From Ensifer adhaerens (GTDB lineage: Bacteria > Pseudomonadota > Alphaproteobacteria > Rhizobiales > Rhizobiaceae), in NCBI RefSeq assembly GCF_013283195.1, contig NZ_JABEKT010000001.1:2142509-2206508 (forward strand): DNA of 64,000 bases, in the 5' to 3' direction. Both the position numbers and the translations under genes were made by a program. Shown here one piece after another: positions 1 through 8,466 of this stretch. Numbering within the stretch: the first letter of the stretch is position 1; every line of letters starts with the position of its first letter. The notes below the pieces were generated by a model. The model had not been told where the DNA came from. It did no database searches and worked only from the letters and a program-made list of their open reading frames with translations.

Positions 1-651
1 AATATCGGCTATTTCGTCGCCAAGGCGATCGAGGAAAACCAGCCGAGGACCCGCGTCAAGCTGATCGAGAACGATCGAGACCGTGCGGTGATGATGGCCG
101 ACAAGCTCAGCAACACTGTCGTTCTCAACGGTTCGGCGATGGATCAGCGTATCCTGATGCAGGCCGACGTGCAGGATGCAGACCTGGTGGTGGCGCTGAC
201 CAACAACGACCAGATCAATATCCTCGGCAGCATGATGGCAAAACGGCTGGGCGCCAAATCGACGCTCGTTTTGATCAACGAACCGTCCTACCAGGATTTC
301 GCGGGAACGGCCGGTGTCGATGCCTATATCAACCCGCGTGCGGTGACGATCTCGCGCGTGCTTCAGCACGTGCGCAAGGGTCGTATCCGCTCGGTCTATG
401 CCGTCCAGAAGGGCACGGCTGAAGTGATCGAAGCCGAAGCGCTGGAAACCTCGCCGCTGGTCGGAAAAGCACTGCGGGAGCTCGATCTGCCCGATGGCAT
501 TCGCATCGGCGCGCTCTACCGGGACAAGACATTCATCCGCCCGCACGGCGACACCAAGATCAAGGCTAGGGATCGCGTCGTGCTCTTTGCCGCCGCCGAG
601 GCCGTCCGCCACGTCGAACAGCTCTTCCGCGTCAGCATCCAGTTCTTCTGA
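1..651 (+). CDS. trkA: TrkA, K+ uptake regulatory NAD-binding protein (5' end outside window)
   Basis: Only the last 216 residues are present; the frame is open from base 1, so the start lies upstream. TrkA is the cytoplasmic NAD-binding subunit that gates the TrkH/TrkG potassium channel. The visible part covers the end of the second Rossmann-type RCK_N domain (the stretch reading VVLNGSAMDQRIL, then DLVVALTNNDQINI) followed by a TrkA_C domain (about the last 90 residues, including GKALRELDLPDGIRIGALYR). Full-length TrkA is near 458 residues, so about half is missing. It is followed after 15 bases by the D-amino-acid aminotransferase gene and then hfq, the usual rhizobial order downstream of ntrYX. 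Confidence in family is high. Confidence 0.93.
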   Translation, partial: NIGYFVAKAIEENQPRTRVKLIENDRDRAVMMADKLSNTVVLNGSAMDQRILMQADVQDADLVVALTNNDQINILGSMMAKRLGAKSTLVLINEPSYQDFAGTAGVDAYINPRAVTISRVLQHVRKGRIRSVYAVQKGTAEVIEAEALETSPLVGKALRELDLPDGIRIGALYRDKTFIRPHGDTKIKARDRVVLFAAAEAVRHVEQLFRVSIQFF

Positions 652-666
652 GGTCAAACAAACGCC

Positions 667-1530
667 ATGCCGAGAATTGCCTATGTCAACGGCGCCTACG
701 TGCCGCACGCCGATGCTGCCATCCATATCGAAGATCGTGGCTACCAGTTCGCAGATGGGGTCTACGAGGTCTGCGAGATCCGTCATGGCTTCATCGTCGA
801 TCTGACCCGCCATCTCGACCGCCTTGGTCGATCGCTGAGTGAACTTCGCATCGACTGGCCGATGAACCGTGCGGCGCTGACGCATGTCATTCGTGAAGTC
901 GTGCGCCGCAACCGGGTGCGAAACGGCCTGTTCTACATGCAGGTCACGCGCGGTGCCGCTCGCCGCGATCACGTCTTCCCGGCAAAGGGCACCGTGCCGA
1001 CGATCGTGGTGACGGCCAAGCGCACTGATACCGCGGTAATCGCCAGGAAGGGTGCTGAAGGTATAGCGGCCATAACGGTTCCGGAGAACCGCTGGGATCG
1101 GGTCGACATCAAGTCCGTCGGTCTTCTGCCGAACGTGCTGGCCCGCCAGAAGGCCAAGGAGGAGGGCGCCCAGGAGGCGATCTTCGTCGATCCTGATGGC
1201 ACGGTGAAAGAAGGTGCTGCGACCAATGTCTGGATCGTCGATCGCGACGGCGTCCTGCGTACGCGTCCGGCCGATCACGGCATTCTCAGGGGTATTACCC
1301 GCACGACGCTGATGGACGTGGCCAGGCCCCTTGGCATCAAGATCGAGGAACGGGCCTTCTCAGTGGACGAGATGCTCGCAGCGCGCGAGGTCTTCATCAC
1401 GGCCGCAACGAGCATCTGTTTTCCGGTCGTTTCCATCGACGGCAAACCGATCGGCAACGGTCATCCAGGAAGCATAGCACAGAATATTCGTGAAGCCTTT
1501 TTCGACGTTGCGGAAAAGACATTGATTTGA
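667..1530 (+). CDS. dat: D-amino-acid aminotransferase (class IV PLP transaminase)
   Basis: A 287-residue fold-type IV PLP enzyme that interconverts D-amino acids and 2-oxo acids, probably supplying D-glutamate or D-alanine for cell wall or D-amino-acid catabolism. The PLP lysine is K149 in the segment RVDIKSVGLLPN, matching the DIKS motif of D-amino-acid aminotransferases better than the branched-chain IlvE form. Downstream, KEGAATNVWIV is the class IV phosphate-binding region. The length is typical (275-290). It starts 15 bases after trkA, so the two are probably co-transcribed. IlvE or aminodeoxychorismate lyase are the alternatives; the DIKS motif and the position between trkA and hfq favour dat. 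Confidence 0.88.
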   Translation: MPRIAYVNGAYVPHADAAIHIEDRGYQFADGVYEVCEIRHGFIVDLTRHLDRLGRSLSELRIDWPMNRAALTHVIREVVRRNRVRNGLFYMQVTRGAARRDHVFPAKGTVPTIVVTAKRTDTAVIARKGAEGIAAITVPENRWDRVDIKSVGLLPNVLARQKAKEEGAQEAIFVDPDGTVKEGAATNVWIVDRDGVLRTRPADHGILRGITRTTLMDVARPLGIKIEERAFSVDEMLAAREVFITAATSICFPVVSIDGKPIGNGHPGSIAQNIREAFFDVAEKTLI

Positions 1531-1541
1531 TACCAAACTGA

Positions 1542-1618
1542 CAGAGGCGTCGGGGGAAGGGTACTTGTGACGCCTCTGATTGAAAAAATAGACAAAATGC
1601 ACCGGCGCGCGACGCCGG
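1542..1618 (+). promoter_or_regulatory. Two stem-loops in the hfq leader
   Basis: Between dat and hfq there are two inverted repeats: a 9-bp stem (1542-1550 with 1570-1578, CAGAGGCGT/ACGCCTCTG, 19-base loop) followed by A-rich sequence, and a compact GC hairpin (1602-1607 with 1613-1618, CCGGCG/CGCCGG, 5-base loop) ending 22 bases before the hfq ATG. Neither has a downstream T tract, so they look like leader structures rather than simple terminators. Autocontrol of hfq through its mRNA leader is known in rhizobia and E. coli; a role for these hairpins in it is inference. Confidence 0.5.
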
Positions 1619-1640
1619 CAAATAAGAAAGAATCGGCGCG

Positions 1641-1883
1641 ATGGCGGAACGTTCTCAGAACTTGCAGGATCTTTTCCTTAATACGGTCCGCAAACAAAAG
1701 ATTTCTCTGACAATTTTTCTTATCAACGGCGTCAAATTGACGGGCGTTGTCACGTCATTTGACAATTTCTGTGTGTTGTTGCGCCGCGATGGTCATTCGC
1801 AGCTCGTCTACAAGCACGCGATCTCGACCATCATGCCGGGCCAGCCGCTGCAGATGTTCGAGAACGAAGAAGCCGCATCCTGA
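1641..1883 (+). CDS. hfq: RNA chaperone Hfq
   Basis: An 80-residue Sm-like protein that forms a hexamer and pairs small RNAs with mRNAs. The Sm1 motif (residues about 20-45, [19 protein letters not shown]) and the Sm2 motif YKHAIST with downstream IMP are canonical, and Q8 of the U-binding proximal face is present near the N terminus. The C-terminal tail is very short, as is usual in alphaproteobacteria. It sits between dat and hflX, the conserved hfq-hflX pair. The start is the only reasonable ATG. Confidence 0.98.
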
Positions 1884-1961
1884 CGGGACGTAAGGCACAT
1901 TACCAAACGGGATTCAAAGTCGTCGTCGATCATTCCGGAGCTTGAAACGCTCCGCGACGAC

Positions 1962-3287
1962 ATGCGCGCAGTCGTTATTGTGCCGGTCTTGAAAAAGACC
2001 GGCAGGCAGTCGGCTGAAACTCTCTCTGCGACCAGCACCCGCACCGACGAAAGTCGGCTGGAAGAGGCAGCGGGCCTTGCCCGGGCGATCGACCTCAACG
2101 TCGTTCATGGCGCCATCGTATCTGTGGCGCAGCCAAAGCCGGGCACGCTGCTCGGCACCGGCAAGATCGAGGAGATCGGTCACATCCTCGTTGAACAGGA
2201 TGCTGGCCTGGTCATCGTCGACCACCCGCTGACCCCGGTGCAGCAGCGCAATCTGGAAAAGGAATGGAACGCCAAGGTCATCGACCGGACGGGCCTGATC
2301 CTTGAAATCTTCGGGCGCCGCGCCTCCACCAAGGAAGGCACGCTGCAGGTTGATCTCGCGCATCTGAACTATCAGAAGGGCCGGCTCGTCAGGAGCTGGA
2401 CCCACCTCGAGCGTCAGCGCGGCGGTGGCGGCTTCATGGGCGGCCCGGGCGAAACCCAGATCGAAGCGGACCGGCGCTTGCTGCAGGACCGTATCGTCAA
2501 GCTTGAGCGCGAACTGGAACAGGTTCGCCGCACACGGCAATTGCACCGCTCCAAGCGCAAGAAGGTGCCGCATCCGATCGTGGCTCTTGTCGGCTACACC
2601 AATGCCGGCAAGTCGACGCTTTTCAACCGAATGACCGGAGCCGGCGTACTGGCTGAGGACATGCTGTTTGCAACGCTCGATCCGACGTTGCGACGGCTGA
2701 AGCTGCCGCAAGGCCGCATGGTGATCATGTCCGACACGGTCGGCTTCATCTCGGATCTGCCGACGCATCTTGTCGCCGCCTTCCGTGCGACGCTCGAAGA
2801 GGTGCTTGAAGCCGATTTGATCCTGCATGTCCGCGATCTCTCCGATCCGGACAATCAGGCGCAGGCAAGCGACGTTCTGCGCATCCTTGCCGATCTCGGG
2901 ATTGACGAGAAGGAGGCTGCGGCCCGGCTTGTCGAGGTCTGGAACAAGATCGACCGGCTGGAGCCGGAAGCGCGTGAGGCCTTGACGAACAAAGCCGCAA
3001 GCTCTGAGAACACCGTGGCCGTCTCGGCGATTACGGGTGAGGGCGTTGATGGGCTGCTGGCCGAGATCGGCCGTAGGCTTTCCGGTGTCCTGACAGAATG
3101 CACCGTCGTTCTCGGTGTCGATCAGTTGCAGCTTCTGCCCTGGGTCTACGAACATGCCATCGTCGACGGTCGCGAAGATCAGGAGGACGGCAGCGTCAGT
3201 CTCGATCTGCGTCTGACGGAAAACGAGGCTGTGGATCTGGAGCGGCGTCTCGGCAACGGGCCGAAGCCCGCCGCGGAAGACTGGTAA
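1962..3287 (+). CDS. hflX: GTPase HflX
   Basis: A 441-residue ribosome-associated GTPase of the Obg-HflX superfamily that can split stalled 70S or 100S ribosomes. The N-terminal HflX domain contains the glycine-rich GGGGFMGGPGETQIE segment; the G domain has the P-loop GYTNAGKST (about residue 210), the switch DTVGFISDLP and NKID. The ATG at 1962 has no Shine-Dalgarno sequence at good spacing. The same frame is open back to the hfq stop, and an ATT at 1899 behind TAAGG would add 21 residues reading (M)TKRDSKSSSIIPELETLRDD. The true N terminus may therefore be longer and start on a rare codon. Confidence 0.95.
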   Translation: MRAVVIVPVLKKTGRQSAETLSATSTRTDESRLEEAAGLARAIDLNVVHGAIVSVAQPKPGTLLGTGKIEEIGHILVEQDAGLVIVDHPLTPVQQRNLEKEWNAKVIDRTGLILEIFGRRASTKEGTLQVDLAHLNYQKGRLVRSWTHLERQRGGGGFMGGPGETQIEADRRLLQDRIVKLERELEQVRRTRQLHRSKRKKVPHPIVALVGYTNAGKSTLFNRMTGAGVLAEDMLFATLDPTLRRLKLPQGRMVIMSDTVGFISDLPTHLVAAFRATLEEVLEADLILHVRDLSDPDNQAQASDVLRILADLGIDEKEAAARLVEVWNKIDRLEPEAREALTNKAASSENTVAVSAITGEGVDGLLAEIGRRLSGVLTECTVVLGVDQLQLLPWVYEHAIVDGREDQEDGSVSLDLRLTENEAVDLERRLGNGPKPAAEDW

Positions 3288-3317
3288 GCCATTGCACCTG
3301 AGGCGCGGATCGTCGCC

Positions 3318-4151
3318 TCAGGTCAGTTGCCGTTCGATGGCCTTGGCCGCCTGCCACAGCTCTTCCATCCGTTCCAGCGTGGCTTCCTCGAGCGTTTCTC
3401 CGTGCGCTTCAAGCTCGTGCTCGATATGGGCAAAGCGTCGGCGGAACTTGGTATTGGTGCCGCGCAGCGCCATTTCCGGATCGGTGCCGACATGGCGGCC
3501 GATGTTCACGACCGCAAAGATCAGATCGCCGAGTTCATCGGCCACCTTCGCATGGTCCTTCTCCTTCAACGCCTGACGCAACTCTCCGATCTCTTCCTCG
3601 ATCTTGTCGAGGATCGGCTCCGGCTCCGACCAGTCAAAGCCGACCTTGGCGGCGCGTTCCTGCAGTTTAAGCGCTTCCACGAGGGCAGGGAAGCTGCGCT
3701 GGATCGAACCCAGATGACTGGCAGCACCATCGTGCGGCAAACCCCGGTTGGCGCGCCGCGCCTGACGTTCGGCCTTTTCGGCCTGCTTGATCTCGTCCCA
3801 CTGGGCCTTGACTGCTTCCGGAGTGTCCGCGTCCGAACGGGCAAAGACGTGCGGGTGGCGGCGGATCATCTTGGCCGTGACGGCCTCGACGACATCGCCG
3901 AAGGCGAACTCGCCGGCCTCTTCGGCCATGCGGGCATGAAACACCACCTGCAACAGCAGGTCCCCCAGCTCGTCGCAAAGGTCGTGCATGTCGCCGCGCT
4001 CGATCGCGTCGGCAACTTCGTAGGCTTCTTCGATGGTATAGGGCTTGATCGTCTCGAACGTCTGGACGATGTCCCACGGGCAGCCGGTTTCCGGCTGCCG
4101 CAGTGCTTCCATGATATCGAGAAGGCCCTTGATGTCGCGTGATGGTTTCAT
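3318..4151 (-). CDS. mazG: Nucleoside triphosphate pyrophosphohydrolase MazG
   Basis: A 277-residue tandem MazG protein that hydrolyses (d)NTPs to monophosphates and pyrophosphate and helps clear damaged nucleotides. The N-terminal domain carries IEEAYE (E41, E42, E45) and DELGD (E61, D64), the Mg-binding EExxE and ExxD pattern; the C-terminal domain repeats it as IEEEIGE and ADELGD. It converges on hflX with about 30 bases between the two stops. It begins 4 bases after the end of the upstream deaminase gene on the same strand, so the two form an operon that probably maintains the nucleotide pool. Confidence 0.95.
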   Translation of the reverse strand: MKPSRDIKGLLDIMEALRQPETGCPWDIVQTFETIKPYTIEEAYEVADAIERGDMHDLCDELGDLLLQVVFHARMAEEAGEFAFGDVVEAVTAKMIRRHPHVFARSDADTPEAVKAQWDEIKQAEKAERQARRANRGLPHDGAASHLGSIQRSFPALVEALKLQERAAKVGFDWSEPEPILDKIEEEIGELRQALKEKDHAKVADELGDLIFAVVNIGRHVGTDPEMALRGTNTKFRRRFAHIEHELEAHGETLEEATLERMEELWQAAKAIERQLT

Positions 4152-4155
4152 AAGA

Positions 4156-4761
4156 TCAATTCAACGGAATGGCGTTGTCGCTTTTGCCCGACTGGTAACT
4201 GTCGGACAGGCGCTGATAACAGTCACGGATGCGAGCATCCTGGGCTGCAAGCTTCTCCTGCGTTGCCTGGTCGGCGTCCCTGGCGAGCGCTGCGATCGAC
4301 GATGACGTCCAGAACGCATTGTTCTGTGCGTAGCCGCCTGGCTCAAGACGAAACACCTCCTTGAGGATCTTCAGGTCGTGCGGGATGGAAAAGCTGTCGC
4401 GCGAATCTTCGTGGCTGAAGAAGTAGTAGAAATTGTCAAAGCCCGCCCAGGTGATTGCCGACAGACACATCGAGCAGGGCTCGTGCGTCGAAAGGAAGAT
4501 CAAGTCGTGTGTATCAGGTTTTTCCGCCAGCTCGTAGAAACGCTTGAGTGCGTGTACTTCGCCGTGCCAGAGCGGATTTTCCGTCTCGTTGTTCGTCTCG
4601 GCGAGAACGAGAGAAAGATCGGACTTGCGCAGGATCGCCGCGCCAAACACCTTGTTGCCGGCGGCCACACCCTTTTCCGTCAGGGGCAGGATATCCTGTT
4701 CGATCACATCGAGCAGCCGTTCGGCCAGTTCGGATTGCGTCATGTCTTCAGTCTCCGGCAA
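4156..4761 (-). CDS. Cytidine/deoxycytidylate deaminase-family protein
   Basis: A 201-residue zinc hydrolase of the CDA superfamily. The zinc site is complete: H66-G-E68 (LWHGEVHAL) supplies the first ligand and the proton-shuttling Glu, and E94-P-C96-SM-C99 the two Cys ligands. The PCxxC spacing matches guanine/cytosine/tRNA-adenosine deaminases, but the long C-terminal half (residues about 110-200) does not resemble TadA, so the substrate is unclear; a nucleoside or base deaminase is most likely. It is operonic with mazG. M7 (4743) is an alternative start. A separate tadA presumably exists elsewhere in the genome. Confidence 0.8.
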   Translation of the reverse strand: MPETEDMTQSELAERLLDVIEQDILPLTEKGVAAGNKVFGAAILRKSDLSLVLAETNNETENPLWHGEVHALKRFYELAEKPDTHDLIFLSTHEPCSMCLSAITWAGFDNFYYFFSHEDSRDSFSIPHDLKILKEVFRLEPGGYAQNNAFWTSSSIAALARDADQATQEKLAAQDARIRDCYQRLSDSYQSGKSDNAIPLN

Positions 4762-4894
4762 ATGCGTTGCGGCATTTAACGGAGGTTGCCCCTTGGGCGC
4801 AATGGCTGCCGACAGCAGGTATTGCGCAACAGTCCCGGAGATATTTGCTCAAAATGCCGCGTGGTCGAGCAAAACAATACGGGACCTCAAAGCC

Positions 4895-4917
4895 ATTGAA
4901 ATTTCTGTTTCTTCAAT
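4895..4917. promoter_or_regulatory. Inverted repeat upstream of the cys operon
   Basis: ATTGAA (4895-4900) and TTCAAT (4912-4917) form a perfect 6-bp inverted repeat with an 11-base spacer, 59 bases before the cysG start and inside the divergent deaminase/cysG intergenic region. The dyad size and A/T-rich spacer resemble a LysR-type box such as a CysB-like site. This is only a candidate; short A/T dyads occur by chance. Confidence 0.3.
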
Positions 4918-4975
4918 TGCTGTGGGCTATGCGGGATATTGAGCGGAGCCTGTAGAAGGAACAGATTGCAAGACC

Positions 4976-6436
4976 ATGCCGCAGCAACTCTCCGTCTTCC
5001 CCGCATTCTTTCGCGTCGCGCAAAAGCGCGTGGCGGTTTTCGGCAATGGCGACGAGGCCTTTGCCAAGGTGCGTCTGCTGCTCAACACCGAGGCCGCGAT
5101 CGTCGTTTATGCCGATGCACCGGAGGCCGACTTCGCTGCATTTCTGAGCGAGCGCGCGATTGAAACCGTACGCGCCGCCTTCGCTCCGAAACAACTTGAA
5201 GGCGCGATCCTGGCGTTTGCCGCGACTGGCGATGCAGCGCAAGATCGCAGGATCGTCGTTGCCGCGCGCGAACAGAGAATTCCGGCCAACGCCGTCGATC
5301 AGCCCGATTACTGCGATTTCTTTACACCGGCGCTCGTCAATCGTGCCCCGGTCGCCGTTGCGATCGGCACCGAAGGCGCCGGCCCGGTGCTTGCGCAGAT
5401 GATCCGCGCCCAGATCGATCAGATGCTGTCACCGTCGCTCGGGCTCGTGGCAACGCTCGCCGCCAGCTACCGCGAAGCTGTCGATCGGCTCGTGCCGCGC
5501 GGTGTCGCGCGTCGCCTCTTCTGGCGTCGGTTCTTTCAGGGGCCGGTGGCAGACAAGGTTGCGCTTGGCGATGTTGCCGCCGCGCGCAGCGAAGCTTCGC
5601 GCCTGCTCGACACGGCACAGGCAGCCTCCGGTCACGTCTGGCTCGTCGGCGCTGGCCCGGGCGCCGAGGATCTGCTGACGCTGAGGGCGCAGCGGGTGAT
5701 GATGGAAGCCGATGCGATCGTCTACGACGCGCTGGTGCCACAGGCGATCGTCGACATGGGGCGCCGCGATGCCGAGCGCCTCTCTGTCGGCAAGCGCAAG
5801 GGGTGCCACACGAAATCACAGGACGAGATCAACCAGCTGCTGGTGAAGCTTGCAAGTGAAGGCAAGCGCGTCGTTCGCCTGAAATCTGGCGATCCGCTTG
5901 TCTACGGTCGCGCTGGCGAAGAAATGGCTGCGCTGCGCGAGGCTGATATCACCTATGAGATCGTACCGGGGATCACCTCTGCCTTTGCCGCCGCTGCCGA
6001 TTTCGAGTTGCCGCTTACATTGCGCGGCGTTGCATCGTCGCTGGTCTTTACGACCGGCCATGACCTGACTGGAGAAGTGCTGCCGGACTGGGCGCGCCTG
6101 GCCGTGTCGGGCGCGACCATCGCGGTCTATATGGGGCGCACCGTCGCGGCCTCGGTTGCCGGCCGCCTGATGCAGGCGGGCTTGCCCGCGGAAACGACCG
6201 TGGCGGTGATCGAAAACGCCAGCCGCTCCGACCGCCGGCTGTTGCACGGCACGCTCAAGGACCTGCCGGATCTCGAGAGCCGCACCGAACTTTCCGGGCC
6301 GGTCATGGTCATCATCGGCGACGCCGTAGCCGGCGCGAATTTCGAGCGTTCCGAGCCGCTGGTGGCCGGCAAGCGCACAGCAAAGCATAAGAAGATCGAA
6401 GCTGCCGCTGAGCGCAGCGAACAGTTTGTGAATTAA
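4976..6436 (+). CDS. cysG: Siroheme synthase CysG
   Basis: A 486-residue bifunctional enzyme that makes siroheme, the cofactor of the sulfite/nitrite reductase two genes downstream. The N-terminal ~200 residues form the Met8-type precorrin-2 dehydrogenase/ferrochelatase with the nucleotide-binding segment VFGNGDEAFAKVRLLL. The C-terminal ~265 residues are the SAM-dependent uroporphyrinogen-III methyltransferase, beginning at VWLVGAGPGAEDLLTL and containing LKSGDPLVYGRAGEE and the VPGITSA motif. A Shine-Dalgarno AAGGA precedes the ATG. It is the first gene of the sulfite-assimilation operon (cysG-DUF2849-cysI-DUF934). Confidence 0.96.
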   Translation: MPQQLSVFPAFFRVAQKRVAVFGNGDEAFAKVRLLLNTEAAIVVYADAPEADFAAFLSERAIETVRAAFAPKQLEGAILAFAATGDAAQDRRIVVAAREQRIPANAVDQPDYCDFFTPALVNRAPVAVAIGTEGAGPVLAQMIRAQIDQMLSPSLGLVATLAASYREAVDRLVPRGVARRLFWRRFFQGPVADKVALGDVAAARSEASRLLDTAQAASGHVWLVGAGPGAEDLLTLRAQRVMMEADAIVYDALVPQAIVDMGRRDAERLSVGKRKGCHTKSQDEINQLLVKLASEGKRVVRLKSGDPLVYGRAGEEMAALREADITYEIVPGITSAFAAAADFELPLTLRGVASSLVFTTGHDLTGEVLPDWARLAVSGATIAVYMGRTVAASVAGRLMQAGLPAETTVAVIENASRSDRRLLHGTLKDLPDLESRTELSGPVMVIIGDAVAGANFERSEPLVAGKRTAKHKKIEAAAERSEQFVN

Positions 6437-6446
6437 GGGAAACGTC

Positions 6447-6761
6447 ATGGTGAACAAGGTATTGACGGCAAATCGGCTCTCGGATGGCATATCCGTCTGG
6501 CTGGATGCCTCGGGCAACTGGGTCGAGCAGCTCCAGCAGGCCTTCATTGCCCGCCATGCCGAGGCGGTCACCGCGCTCGAAGCGACCGGCAAACTCGCTT
6601 TTGACGACAACAAGGTAGTCGACGCCAACGTCGTCGACGTCGAGGAAGTCAACGGCACGCTGCGGCCGCTGCGCATGCGTGAACGCATCCGCGCCGAGGG
6701 TCCTTCGATCCCCTATGCCGCCGGATATAATGGCCTCGCCGGCCCGAACTTTGCTGCCTGA
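6447..6761 (+). CDS. DUF2849 protein of the sulfite reductase operon
   Basis: A small 104-residue soluble protein matching DUF2849, a family found almost only next to cysI in alphaproteobacteria. Visible features are an N-terminal ANRLSDGISVWLDASGNWVE stretch, an acidic middle and a C-terminal PYAAGYNGLAGPNF tail; there is no signal peptide or membrane segment. It lies 10 bases after cysG and 14 before cysI, so it is firmly operonic. A role in assembling or supplying the siroheme enzyme is inferred from position only. Confidence 0.85.
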   Translation: MVNKVLTANRLSDGISVWLDASGNWVEQLQQAFIARHAEAVTALEATGKLAFDDNKVVDANVVDVEEVNGTLRPLRMRERIRAEGPSIPYAAGYNGLAGPNFAA

Positions 6762-6775
6762 GGAACCGACAAAAC

Positions 6776-8449
6776 ATGTACCGTTACGATGAATTCGATC
6801 ATGCCTTCGTTTCCTCGCGAGTCGATCAGTTCCGCGATCAAGTCGAACGCCGCCTGAGCGGCGAGTTGGCGGAGGATGCATTCAAGCCGCTGCGTCTGAT
6901 GAACGGCGTGTACCTGCAACTGCATGCCTACATGCTGCGCGTCGCCATCCCCTATGGCACGCTGTCGAGCCGCCAGATGCGCATGCTCGCGCACATTGCC
7001 CGCAAATATGATCGTGGATACGGCCATTTCACCACCCGCCAGAACATCCAGTATAACTGGCCGCGTCTTTCCGACACGCCGGATATCCTCGACGAACTGG
7101 CAAGTGTCGAAATGCACGCGCTGCAGACGTCAGGCAATTGCATTCGCAACGTCACGGCTGACCACTTCGCCGGCGCGGCGGCTGATGAAGTCGCAGATCC
7201 AAGGCCTTATGCGGAAATCCTGAGGCAGTGGTCGAGCGTGCACCCGGAATTCTCGTTCCTGCCGCGCAAGTTCAAGATCGCCGTTACCGGTGCCGAGCGC
7301 GACCGTGCGGCGATCCAGGTGCATGACATCGGCCTGCACCTGAAGAAGGATGAGAACGGCCGCATCGGCTTTGCTGTCTATGTCGGTGGCGGACAGGGCC
7401 GCACGCCGATGATCGCCAAGAAGATCCGCGATTTCCTGCCGGAAGAGGATCTTCTGTCCTACACGACGGCGATCATGCGCGTTTACAACCTGCATGGCCG
7501 TCGCGACAACAAGTACAAGGCGCGTATCAAGATCCTCGTCCACGAGACCGGTGCGGAAGAACTCTCCCGTCAGGTCGAAGTGGAATTCGCAGCGCTGAAG
7601 GATACGGAGCTGAAGCTGCCGGAAGCCGATATCCAGGCCATCTCCACCTATTTTGCACCTCCGGCGCTGGAGCCGCGCGCGGAAGGCTGGGAAAGCCTTG
7701 CACGCTGGAAGAAGACCGATGCGGAGTTCTCGCGCTGGGTCCACCAGAACGTTCAGCCGCACAAGCATCCTGACTACGGAATGGTCACGATCTCGCTGAA
7801 GCCGATCGGCGGCATTCCGGGGGATGCGACCGACGCCCAGATGGACGCCGTTGCCGACATCGCCGAGGAATATGCCTTCGACGAAATCCGCGTCAGCCAC
7901 GAGCAGAACCTGATCCTGCCGCATGTGGCGCTGGCGGATCTGGAGCCGATTTACCGGGCGCTCGTCGTTGCCGGTCTGGCGACGGCCAATGCCGGCCTGA
8001 TCACCGATATCATTGCCTGTCCCGGGCTCGACTACTGCGCGCTTGCAAACGCTCGCTCCATTCCGGTTGCGCAGGAAATCTCGACCCGCTTCGGCGCGCC
8101 AGAGCGGCAGGCCGAAATCGGCGAGTTGAAGATCAAGATCTCCGGCTGCATCAACGCCTGCGGCCACCACCATGTTGGCCACATCGGTCTGCTCGGCGTT
8201 GAAAAGAAGGGTTCGGAACTCTATCAGATCACGCTTGGCGGCTCCGGCGATGAGAACACTTCGATCGGCGAGATCATCGGTCGCGGTTTTGAACCGGAGA
8301 AGGTGACCGACGCGATCGAGACGATCGTCGATACCTATCTCGGGCTGCGCAACGACAAGTCGGAGACGTTCCTCGAAGCGTACCGTCGGGTCGGTCCGCA
8401 ACCTTTCAAAGACGCGCTCTATGGCGGCAGCGCACAGGAAGCCGCTTGA
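6776..8449 (+). CDS. cysI: Assimilatory sulfite (nitrite/sulfite) reductase, siroheme subunit
   Basis: A 557-residue siroheme and 4Fe-4S enzyme that reduces sulfite to sulfide in cysteine synthesis. The cluster ligands are C415-x5-C421 (ACPGLDYCALA) and C458-x3-C462 (SGCINACGHH); the second set also bridges siroheme. The ferrodoxin-like half-domains precede each redox half (FTTRQNIQYNW near the N terminus). The operon has no flavoprotein CysJ, so electrons probably come from ferredoxin; the ferredoxin-NADP reductase gene immediately downstream supports this. Dedicated nitrite reductase activity is the alternative, but cysG, DUF2849 and DUF934 are sulfite-assimilation partners. Confidence 0.94.
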   Translation: MYRYDEFDHAFVSSRVDQFRDQVERRLSGELAEDAFKPLRLMNGVYLQLHAYMLRVAIPYGTLSSRQMRMLAHIARKYDRGYGHFTTRQNIQYNWPRLSDTPDILDELASVEMHALQTSGNCIRNVTADHFAGAAADEVADPRPYAEILRQWSSVHPEFSFLPRKFKIAVTGAERDRAAIQVHDIGLHLKKDENGRIGFAVYVGGGQGRTPMIAKKIRDFLPEEDLLSYTTAIMRVYNLHGRRDNKYKARIKILVHETGAEELSRQVEVEFAALKDTELKLPEADIQAISTYFAPPALEPRAEGWESLARWKKTDAEFSRWVHQNVQPHKHPDYGMVTISLKPIGGIPGDATDAQMDAVADIAEEYAFDEIRVSHEQNLILPHVALADLEPIYRALVVAGLATANAGLITDIIACPGLDYCALANARSIPVAQEISTRFGAPERQAEIGELKIKISGCINACGHHHVGHIGLLGVEKKGSELYQITLGGSGDENTSIGEIIGRGFEPEKVTDAIETIVDTYLGLRNDKSETFLEAYRRVGPQPFKDALYGGSAQEAA

Positions 8450-8466
8450 GGGGCTAAGGAACGGAC

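Noticed and set aside
3327-4142. 271-codon plus-strand frame opposite mazG
   Set aside because: MazG motifs are clear on the minus strand; the plus-strand product has no family pattern.
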